Below, in pieces: positions 15,943-22,315 of a DNA stretch of 33,075 nt. The notes under the pieces are model-generated. The model had not been told where the DNA came from and ran no database searches. It saw only the letters and a program-made list of their open reading frames with translations. Within the stretch, counting starts at the first letter, position 1, and every line of letters begins with the position of its first letter. Both the position numbers and the translations under genes were made by a program. Source of the stretch: Candidatus Finniella inopinata (lineage in GTDB: Bacteria; Pseudomonadota; Alphaproteobacteria; Paracaedibacterales; CAIULA01); contig NZ_SCFB01000011.1 of NCBI RefSeq assembly GCF_004210305.1, positions 1 through 33,075 on the forward strand, written 5' to 3'.

Positions 15943-17179
15943 CTAAAGTAATTTTTTTAGTTTTTTTCTCAGCTTATGAACAAAGGTGTTGATTTCATCA
16001 GGATTTTTTTTAGGTCCCACCGTTAAATACGCCTCACAGTCTGTTAAAGCCATTTCCTGAAGGGCCTTTTTATGCCAGAGGTAATCATCATTGGTGCTCC
16101 CCAAGACCTCGATAAAGATTTTTCTTTTTTGGCCATCGTTAGGATAAAATCAGGCCGATACTTTTGTTTTTCTGACGTGTAGAGACAGAACAAGGGCTTT
16201 TCAATCTCAATAGGATATTGAAACTCTCTCACGACCGACAGAATGGTTTTGGCAATGGATCGCTCAAAGTTACTTTCAACAGGCAACAACTCATCTCTGG
16301 ATAAGACAGGGATAGCAAAGGCGTCCTGAAAGTAGATTTCTTTCCTTTCATCCATTAAAGCTGACGCCAAAACAAGATAAGGGCCACTTTGTTCTCTGTT
16401 GATCCAAGAGGAAGAAAGGGTGATGCCATTTTGTATAGGCAAAAGTATTTTATTTTGTGAATTCAATCCAGAGCTTATGAGCAGACGATTCTGATTCAAG
16501 TTAGAAACTGTATGGAGGAAAAGGCAAAAGGGTCTTAAATGGCTAGGCCAAGATAGAGAGAGAAGCTTGTAACTCGCAAATTTTATGGATCGTTCCGTTA
16601 AATAAATATGGAGATAATCTTTAAGCGATAAATTTTTAGAAATAACTCTCGTTTCGCAATCTGCCAAAATAGACTCCAATTGTTCCCTTAAACTTTTTCT
16701 TTTCTGTTTTTGTTCAAGCAAGGGATTTCGTATGGTACTTCGACTTTCCGTTAGAAAACTGTATAAAACGGTGCCTAATTTACGGCAGTTAGACCGATAA
16801 AGCCCCCTTCCCTCTTTCCCCATATGGGTGAATTCTTCATTTTGGGTGTAAAGAGAGAAAGTTTTAAGAGGGGAAGGTAGAAAGAGATGCTCTGTTTTGA
16901 AACTCAACAGAATGTTTTTGGTTGCAAAAACACAGTTTGGTGCATGAGTTTGTTTTTCCTTGCACCTAAGACGTGGTTGGTCTTTTTGCAGATGACAAGA
17001 GCCGGTCTCTTCCCTTGACAGTCACATAAAATCCAAGCTTTTTGTTTAAGCCTCAACAACTTTGCAACAAGGAGCGACTTTGCAACCTCGTCGTCGTGCT
17101 TAGGAGATTTCAGGATATGAATTTCCTCTGGTTTGATAATTTCAATCTTTTCAAAGGTATTTTATCGATAAAATACATG
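15943..17179 (-). pseudogene. DUF1173-like protein, broken by two single-base frameshifts
   Basis: Reading from an ATG at 17179 gives MYFIDKNTFEKIEIIKPEEI, then ILCDCQGKRPALVICKKTNHVLGARK. After a one-base loss in an A-run near 16950 the frame continues as THAPNCVFATKNIL and the 16044-16907 open frame. After a second one-base loss in the A-runs at 16118-16130 it continues as IFIEVLGSTNDDYLWHKKAL, ending at the TAG at 15943-15945. Restoring both bases gives about 412 residues. The CDC...H...C cluster and the later RPDFIL...FIEVLG nuclease-like motif match what I recall of DUF1173, a family found with mobile elements and of unknown function. Inactive unless slippage rescues it. Family call is from memory. 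Confidence 0.65.
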
Positions 17180-17221
17180 ATAAAAAAAGAGGTCCATCCA
17201 AGGAAATATAAGGGAAATTTA

Positions 17222-17245
17222 AAAAGTTCACATATGTGAACTTTT
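17222..17245. promoter_or_regulatory. Perfect 24-base palindrome, candidate operator
   Basis: Core GTTCACATATGTGAAC with AAAA before and TTTT after; both halves match exactly. It lies 43 bases upstream of the DUF1173-like start, where an operator or a centromere-like site would be placed. As RNA it could form a 12-bp stem, but there is no proper loop, which favours a dimer-binding DNA site. Confidence 0.6.
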
Positions 17246-17648
17246 GGATATGGTTCCAACTTATTCTTCTTAAAATTTTATTTTGGTAGATGTTTTTTTT
17301 CTGAAATTTTTTGGCAATTTCCCTGACGATAACGTTAGACCCTAAGATCTTTATCTTTCCAAGACAAAAAACAATTTAGAATTTTTCTTAGTAATTTTTA
17401 TGTTTTTATTTTCAATATTTTTACATTGTTATATAGAATGGCCACTCACCTTCTATTCTGGCTTTTTAATCCCCACATTTGACCCTGTAAATTGCCAAAT
17501 AGACGATTGAAAGCTTAACTTAACAGAATGTCAATAAAACAGGGGTTTTTGAACTTTGTAGCAATACGCCTACCAAATAAAACCATTCATTTTACCAAAT
17601 CGTTTTTTTTGTATTCTTTGTTTAATAGATCTCCAGATGTAACCATAA

Positions 17649-17668
17649 CCACACTGGTGTGGTACCAC
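17649..17668. promoter_or_regulatory. Candidate par site downstream of parA operon
   Basis: CCACACTGGTGTGG (17649-17662) overlaps the perfect palindrome GTGGTACCAC (17659-17668). The 11-mer GTGTGGTACCA recurs at 18709-18719, on the other side of the parA operon. Likely bound by the ribbon-helix-helix protein. Confidence 0.55.
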
Positions 17669-17673
17669 TATTA

Positions 17674-17997
17674 TTATTTCCCCACTTTCCGTTGTATTGA
17701 TGATTCCATATCACTAATGTGATTTTCTAAAGCAGGTACTAAAATTCTCTTTATAATCTGTTGTTGGCTTCGCTCTTCTTTTTCACAGACTCTCCTTATA
17801 AGATCAAGTTGATAATCATTGAGACGTACATTAATTCCATAAGTTGGCTTTGCTTTTGGATCAAATGCTTTACCAGGGCGCTGAGGAGTTCTTTGCTGAT
17901 TAATTCCCAAAAGAAATGTTTCTTTTTCCTGAGTAGTAATCTCAGGGATACTATTGATATTTTCTTCTTCAAGCACAAATCCATGTTTTTTTTTCAT
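17674..17997 (-). CDS. Ribbon-helix-helix partner of ParA (candidate partition DNA-binding protein)
   Basis: 107 residues. The C-terminal half (TYGINVRLNDYQLDLIRRVC, then EERSQQQIIKRILVPALEN, about 52-94) fits a ribbon-helix-helix fold: one beta strand with alternating binding residues, then two helices. The N-terminal half is polar and probably flexible. Its ATG overlaps the parA stop by four bases (ATGA), so the two are translationally coupled. Small ribbon-helix-helix proteins serve as centromere-binding and autoregulatory partners in type Ib partition systems (established for ParG and Omega), which fits the palindromes on both sides of the operon. Assignment to partition is by context; no family match was available. 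Confidence 0.7.
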   Translation of the reverse strand: MKKKHGFVLEEENINSIPEITTQEKETFLLGINQQRTPQRPGKAFDPKAKPTYGINVRLNDYQLDLIRRVCEKEERSQQQIIKRILVPALENHISDMESSIQRKVGK

Positions 17998-18629
17998 CCG
18001 TATATCTCCTGTGCTAAAAGTTTAATTTCTATTTTAGATTTGCCGCTTTCTATTTCAACAACCCCCCTTCCCTCGCTTATGGCATCTCTATAGCTTTTAC
18101 GATCTCGTAGAACACAAGAGGACAAAGCAATAGATTGAAGTTTCGATAAAAGTTCTTTGGCTTCTTTAACCTCATTAATCATAGGATTTGTTGGAGCAAT
18201 TGACAAAATTACGTAAGTTTCTAAGGCACGATTCATACTTTTTGCCACCGAAACAAGTTTGTTCATATGGATAATTGTCTCTAGATCTGGCTGAGAGGCT
18301 CTGAGGGGTATATATATTTTTTTTGCAGCAAGCATAGCCGTTCTGAGCTCTTCAGAATCTCTCCCCCCTGTATCAACAATTATCTCTTTGTAGCGTTTTG
18401 ATACATCGTTAATCGTTTCATATATATCCCCTGTTTTTTGGATACAATGAATAACCGGAAGATTTGGAAAATTCTTTTGTCTCCTAGAGACCCATTTAGA
18501 GGCTGTTGACTGAGGGTCACTATCAACAATTAGTACATCCTCCCCTTTTTGTGAAAGATAAGCCGCAAGGTTAGTAGCAATGGTTGATTTTCCAGTACCA
18601 CCTTTTTCTCCGCCTATTAATAAAATCAT
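17994..18629 (-). CDS. parA: ParA-family partition ATPase
   Basis: 211 residues from the ATG at 18629, which has AGAGGA upstream; the open frame extends further, but MILLIGGEKGG is the family start. The deviant Walker A is KGGTGKST (9-16), with the signature lysine before GG. VLIVDSDPQSTASKW follows, then IIVDTGGRDSEELR as the Walker B region. The short form without an N-terminal helix-turn-helix is the ParF/ParA type Ib or orphan style, in which repression is left to the small partner protein. It would drive plasmid segregation by ATP-dependent binding to the nucleoid. It is first in a two-gene operon with the ribbon-helix-helix gene. Confidence 0.9.
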   Translation of the reverse strand: MILLIGGEKGGTGKSTIATNLAAYLSQKGEDVLIVDSDPQSTASKWVSRRQKNFPNLPVIHCIQKTGDIYETINDVSKRYKEIIVDTGGRDSEELRTAMLAAKKIYIPLRASQPDLETIIHMNKLVSVAKSMNRALETYVILSIAPTNPMINEVKEAKELLSKLQSIALSSCVLRDRKSYRDAISEGRGVVEIESGKSKIEIKLLAQEIYG

Positions 18630-18705
18630 TTCACTCGTTCCTCTCAATGCTATAGCACAAACTAGCATAAGAGCCACACCGACACAACACAAATACCACA
18701 TCAAA

Positions 18706-18719
18706 CCAGTGTGGTACCA
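18706..18719. promoter_or_regulatory. Candidate parA operon operator
   Basis: CCAGTGTGGTACCA sits 77-90 bases upstream of the parA start and shares GTGTGGTACCA with the site at 17649-17668. CCACA about ten bases to the left gives a looser inverted repeat. Confidence 0.55.
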
Positions 18720-18839
18720 ATTTAGTGCTGTTCCCCTTGTTTTACTACTGAACAATTCTTTTCTCGCAAGCTATTTACCTCACACCTCTTCGATCAAAGG
18801 GGTATGTCATCGTCCAAGAGGTAAGGAGGCACGACTCCT

Positions 18840-19203
18840 TTAAACTCCACATTTGTTGTTGGCAAGAGTCACAGTCGACATATTGGTCTGGCCATCACTT
18901 GGATAAACCGATGACTTTTCATTCCCATCAGAATCCTTCTGTCCATCCAATAATTTTAAATTTTAAATGACCCAGAAATCGCGGCAACACGACATCCGTT
19001 GTATAATCTTCAACCCCTGAATTTTCGGTCCACTTGCGGGTGTGAAGATGACCCACAAGATAGACCTTAGAACCCTTTTTAAGATACTTCTCAGAAATCT
19101 CTAGAGTTGACGCAATCTCTCGCTGCGCCCTTTCCAACTGATATAATTTTTCCCAAACACAATTTTCACCCCCCGCTCGGTGATGTTGTATCCATCTCAC
19201 CAA
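18840..19203 (-). pseudogene. ssb: Single-stranded DNA-binding protein (ssb) remnant
   Basis: The stretch SEKYLKKGSKVYLVGHLHTR, then KWTENSGVEDYTTDVVLPRF, is the second half of the SSB OB-fold. Upstream of it the first half of the fold is not recognisable. After GHLKF a frameshift is needed to reach LKLLDGQKDSDGNEKSSVYP and a TAA at 18840-18842, and the acidic DDIPF-type tail is absent. So both ends are decayed: the N-terminal half is lost and the C-terminus is out of frame. An SSB is a common plasmid passenger beside rep and par genes. It is unlikely to make a working protein. Confidence 0.7.
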
Positions 19204-19333
19204 AGAATTGTCTCAATTCTAATTGGATAATTTTTATTTTTTCCATATTCATAGATTAAATCCTCTTAGGACGATTGGTTAGTATACGTTGTTCGTTTTG
19301 TTAATAATAGTTGCGTGTCATCTTTTTTTACCA

Positions 19334-19858
19334 TCAAAACGGCTCATAGACTCGATTCCTGCTGGTTTTTTTGTTAAGATGAGCAAACCGAAAATCAGCG
19401 TTTTTTATGACCGTTTCCTCAAAGGTAGCTCCCTCAAAAAAGGCACCAATTGCCAGAACATCAGCAAAGTTTGCCTGCCCAAAGTCTGCATCCAGCCAAA
19501 CAGAATGGCTAAGATCAGAGTGAATTAACGTAGATCCACTAAACTCCGCTCGTTTACCATAAGCATGGGAAAGGTTTGTCTCTACAAACTCACACTCATC
19601 AAAATAGACATCCAGCGCCCACACACCCTTCAAGATTGAATTAAAGAAGGTACATCCCTCAAAATGAGTGTTCTCCATTTTCATGTAAGAAAGATCGCGG
19701 TCCGAAAAATCTTCTTGGCTAAATCTTAAGCCGCTGATATCCCCTCGAAGATTTCTTTGGTCTTCTGTTAAGATTTTTTCATTATTGTGAACTAGTCTGA
19801 GCCATTCCTGATGATTGTCTAAAAGGTATGGAAGGTTAGGTTTTAATTGGGTTGGCAT
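19334..19858 (-). CDS. Pentapeptide-repeat protein
   Basis: 174 residues. From about residue 40 the sequence steps through A(D/N)Lxx-like pentapeptides with F or L at the centre: [80 protein letters not shown]. This predicts a right-handed quadrilateral beta helix. Some family members mimic DNA and protect gyrase, but most have no known role, and nothing here decides. The ATG at 19858 has AGGAAAA upstream. The gene is divergent from the repressor-like operon at 20100, with a shared regulatory region between them. Confidence 0.85.
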   Translation of the reverse strand: MPTQLKPNLPYLLDNHQEWLRLVHNNEKILTEDQRNLRGDISGLRFSQEDFSDRDLSYMKMENTHFEGCTFFNSILKGVWALDVYFDECEFVETNLSHAYGKRAEFSGSTLIHSDLSHSVWLDADFGQANFADVLAIGAFFEGATFEETVIKNADFRFAHLNKKTSRNRVYEPF

Positions 19859-19898
19859 TTTGTTTTTTCCTGCATTAACAACAATCTATGGATGTATA

Positions 19899-19974
19899 GT
19901 AGTAACCCACCTACAAGTTGTCAATCACAAAATAGTAACCCTACTATTGACTTATAAAAAAAAGAATGTATGAT
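19899..19974 (+). promoter_or_regulatory. Sigma70-type promoter with overlapping operator
   Basis: TTGACT (19947-19952), 16 bases, TATGAT (19969-19974) make a near-consensus promoter for the gene at 20100. The inverted repeat AATAGTA-ACCC-TACTATT (19931-19948) touches its -35 box, and TAGTAACCC recurs 33 bases (about three helical turns) upstream at 19900-19908. A repressor binding here would control the plus-strand operon and perhaps the divergent pentapeptide gene. Confidence 0.7.
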
Positions 19975-20099
19975 TTTTTGTAATAAATCACCCTGCCCCA
20001 AGGGGGGGGTATCACTGAGAGGAAAACATATTGTTTGTTTAGAACGCAGCAAGCTACGGGCAATTAACCTTCAGCGATTAAAGAGTAAGGAAAGAAAAA

Positions 20100-20336
20100 A
20101 TGGCGTCAAATATAAATAGATGCAATCACGAATTCATCCAAAAAGCCATAGATCTGGTTGGAGGAGCAACGGCTCTCGCAAAAAAACTAAACGTTTCTTA
20201 CCATACCGTTCTGACTTGGAAAAACGGGAGGTCTTCTGTTTCAACAACAAACTGTCAAAAAATAGAAAAGGCTACAGATGGAAAAGTAAAAGCCAAGGAT
20301 ATATTGCCAGATTACCCATGGGATGAATTAAAATGA
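20100..20336 (+). CDS. YdaS/Cro-like helix-turn-helix repressor
   Basis: 78 residues. The region FIQKAIDLVGGATALAKKLN, then VSYHTVLTWKNGRSSVSTTN, is a Cro/YdaS-type helix-turn-helix, followed by the usual CQKIEKATDGKVKAKDILPD, in which the protein class ends with a short strand. A TAAGGAAAG Shine-Dalgarno precedes the ATG. It lies 126 bases after the promoter whose -35 box is covered by an inverted repeat, so autoregulation is likely. Its stop overlaps the start of the next gene (ATGA). YdaS proteins are repressors or antitoxins paired with a toxin, but the neighbour here is not a known toxin. Confidence 0.8.
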   Translation: MASNINRCNHEFIQKAIDLVGGATALAKKLNVSYHTVLTWKNGRSSVSTTNCQKIEKATDGKVKAKDILPDYPWDELK

Positions 20337-20668
20337 ACGATGAATTGTTAGGAAAAATAGTTTTGATTTTGGAAATTTGCAGCCCCATTCTGACGGGCCT
20401 TACCATTTTGTATTTTAGGCTTTCTTCAAGAATAGATAAGACAGAGGCTAAATCAGAAACGCGTGTTGATGAGTTGAGAAAAGAAGTACAGGCTCTTGAC
20501 AATAAAATGGAACAAAGGTTTATGCACATGGAGCAAAAGCTTGAGCAGAAATTCGAAAGAGTTGACCAGAAGTTTGAAAAGATAGACCAAAAGTTCGATC
20601 GTTTATTCGAAATGCTCGTCATTAGGAGTCAATTGGGTAGAGGGAATCCACTCAAAAAAACAAAGTAA
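20333..20668 (+). CDS. Small membrane-anchored coiled-coil protein
   Basis: 111 residues. A hydrophobic segment at about 7-27 (GKIVLILEICSPILTGLTIL) should cross the membrane once. From about 33 to 95 the sequence is charged with a strong heptad pattern, including three near-copies of EQKFERVDQKFEKIDQKFDR. So it is an anchored, probably oligomeric coiled coil. Its ATG overlaps the stop of the repressor-like gene by four bases, giving a coupled pair. I do not know the family. Similar short TM-plus-coiled-coil proteins occur on phages and plasmids without known roles. Toxin, entry-exclusion or structural roles are all open. Confidence 0.7.
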   Translation: MNDELLGKIVLILEICSPILTGLTILYFRLSSRIDKTEAKSETRVDELRKEVQALDNKMEQRFMHMEQKLEQKFERVDQKFEKIDQKFDRLFEMLVIRSQLGRGNPLKKTK

Positions 20669-20773
20669 TAGGCCGGAATTTTTTTATTTTAAAAAATGTG
20701 GAAATTGCGAATTTTAGAAAAAACAGGGAGATGTGAAATGTAGAAAAAAGAAAAAGCCTAAGAAGAAAACGTT

Positions 20774-20852
20774 CGTTAACACAAACGCTTCCTCCTCGTT
20801 AACACCACTATATAGGGTGAGCAGGCGGAACGTCAACACTTTTTTATAGTGG
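20774..20852. repeat. Iteron-like repeats and inverted repeat upstream of the rep gene
   Basis: CGTTAACAC at 20774-20782 and 20797-20805 and CGTCAACAC at 20831-20839 lie within 90 bases of the initiator start. CCACTATA (20805-20812) and TATAGTGG (20845-20852) form an inverted repeat around the third copy. They could be initiator-binding sites for replication or autoregulation. Confidence 0.5.
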
Positions 20853-20862
20853 AGCTAGAATT

Positions 20863-22092
20863 ATGTCCGATATGGGACAATCGCGTCTATTGTTGAGTGA
20901 GAGTTCCTGTCTTTTGTACCAACCAGAGCTGGCTGACAAGATAGGAAGGGTAGAGGCTCTTGTCTTGCAGTCCATCCATTACTGGATCAACTCCAAGAAC
21001 GAGTCGATTGGAAAAATTCACCAAGGCAAACGATGGATTTACAATTCCTACAAGGCGTGGGCTGAGGAGATTCATATGTATTCTGAAAAAACCATCTTCA
21101 GGGCCATTCGAAACCTCGAAAAGATGGGAATCTTGATTTCAGAATCGCTTCATGCTTTTAAAGGGAATCGAACGAAGTGGTACACGATTATATATGAGAA
21201 GCTCTTCTCGTTCCTCGACTCTTTTCCCTCTCAAGAGGAAAAAAAACCAACAGACAAAAAAATGACCAGATGGTCTGGTCATGGTGACCAGATCACTACA
21301 GAGAATACTTCAGATACAGGTTTAAACCGCGCAAGCGCGCGTGACCCCCTTCAACCTCTGGTTGAAAAAGAACAGCCCTTGGCTGTAGAGGTATCGATTA
21401 CAGAGCAAGAACCTGCTTTTTCAATTGAGGAAGAGGCCTTCAAGGTTTTAGACCTCATCAACACCCAACTGGATAAACCTCTAGACATTTTCCAACCGAT
21501 CTTCAAAAACACGATTATCAAACGGATGCGAACGCATTTTGGGGCAGGGAAGGGGGGTCTGGACCGGTTTCGAGAGTACTGTGCCAAATGGGCAGCCAAT
21601 GCCTTCTTGATGGGAAAGAAAGCCATGAGGAGTGGGGACCTGTTTCGATGCAGCATCGGCTCGATCCTGTCGGAAAAAATGATTGAGGATTCTTGGGAAA
21701 ACAAAGGCTTTTTCCAGGTTTATGCTCCGCTTACGGAACCAACCCCCCCAACCCCTCAAGAGGAGAATGAAATGGGAAGACGATCAGAATTGGCGCCCTT
21801 ACCCCCGTTAACTTTATGTGACGTTTTGGAATCCGCTCAGACGCCTTTGGACAAGGCGGTGAAGACAAGGCTTTACAAGGCTTTAGGGGATGTGACCTAT
21901 CAAGCCTGGTTCCACACCACAGGCTTCGTGGCGAAGGGCTTGAAGAACGGGGAGTTGGACTTTTTCATCAGCAGTGGATTTGCCAGGGAGTACGTGGTCA
22001 CGCACTATGGAACCCAGATGAAAAAAGCTTTTGAGTTTGCCTCCTATGGGGAACAAGGAACGGAAGGGTTAAGGGGAGGGAGCTTGGCATGA
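20863..22092 (+). CDS. Plasmid replication initiator with winged-helix N-terminus and DnaA-domain-I-like C-terminus
   Basis: 409 residues. Residues about 15-115 match the winged-helix replication proteins of phages and plasmids: LADKIGRVEALVLQSIHYWI, WIYNSYKAWAEEIHMYSEKT, then FRAIRNLEKMGILIS and RTKWYTI. A polar linker follows, and residues about 328-390 (TPLDKAVKTRLYKALGDVTY, QAWFHTTGFV, SSGFAREYVVTHYGTQMKKA) look like DnaA domain I, the part that contacts DnaB helicase. Origin binding plus helicase loading is the inferred job. Candidate iterons lie upstream and a phased half-site array lies inside the linker codons. Its stop overlaps the next gene's start (ATGA). No SD is strong; the GGAG before ATTATG is the best candidate. 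Confidence 0.8.
   Translation: MSDMGQSRLLLSESSCLLYQPELADKIGRVEALVLQSIHYWINSKNESIGKIHQGKRWIYNSYKAWAEEIHMYSEKTIFRAIRNLEKMGILISESLHAFKGNRTKWYTIIYEKLFSFLDSFPSQEEKKPTDKKMTRWSGHGDQITTENTSDTGLNRASARDPLQPLVEKEQPLAVEVSITEQEPAFSIEEEAFKVLDLINTQLDKPLDIFQPIFKNTIIKRMRTHFGAGKGGLDRFREYCAKWAANAFLMGKKAMRSGDLFRCSIGSILSEKMIEDSWENKGFFQVYAPLTEPTPPTPQEENEMGRRSELAPLPPLTLCDVLESAQTPLDKAVKTRLYKALGDVTYQAWFHTTGFVAKGLKNGELDFFISSGFAREYVVTHYGTQMKKAFEFASYGEQGTEGLRGGSLA
21263..21292. repeat. Phased half-site array inside rep, candidate origin
   Basis: TGACCAGA (21263-21270), TGG, TCTGGTCA (21274-21281), TGG, TGACCAGA (21285-21292). Three identical 8-mers in alternating orientation are each separated by the same three bases, an 11-bp period equal to one helical turn and not a multiple of three. 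The coding sequence alone would not create this pattern. Confidence 0.7.
21328..21339. repeat. GC-only hairpin inside rep
   Basis: CGCGC-AA-GCGCG, a sharp GC island in AT-rich surroundings, 35 bases after the half-site array and still in the linker region of the initiator gene. Confidence 0.5.
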
Positions 22093-22301
22093 TCAACACA
22101 TTTACCCACGACCATTTTTGTTATTGGATCGACAAAATGGATATTTCCTACGAGGAAGCCGCTGAGTTGCTGGGAGTCAGTCTTTCCACGATTGAGAACT
22201 ATGCCTATGGCCTTGTAAAAATATCCCCAGACCATGCGACGGCGTGTCGGTTGTTGTTGAAATTTAAAACCAAACGGTTGAATGGGATAATAGATACCTG
22301 A
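22089..22301 (+). CDS. Small helix-turn-helix protein
   Basis: 70 residues. YWIDKMDISYEEAAELLGVS, then LSTIENYAYGLVKISPDHATACRLLLK, is a complete XRE-like helix-turn-helix with a following helix. It is coupled to the replication initiator by a four-base ATGA overlap, so it is made in step with it. Copy-number control or repression of rep is a fair guess from position. The gene ends 14 bases before the stop of the convergent coupling-protein gene. Confidence 0.75.
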   Translation: MINTFTHDHFCYWIDKMDISYEEAAELLGVSLSTIENYAYGLVKISPDHATACRLLLKFKTKRLNGIIDT

Positions 22302-22315
22302 TCTAGGAAAAGTGT

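Larger units (their letters stand above)
17180..17673. other. Non-coding AT-rich region with palindromes
   Basis: About 490 bases between the DUF1173-like gene and the ribbon-helix-helix gene with no supported coding frame. It holds the 24-base palindrome at 17222-17245 and the par-type site at 17649-17668. An origin, a centromere or only promoters could sit here. Confidence 0.5.

Noticed and set aside
18630-18755. Upstream extension of ParA by 42 residues
   Set aside because: The family start and an AGAGGA ribosome site support the ATG at 18629. The extension also covers the candidate operator.
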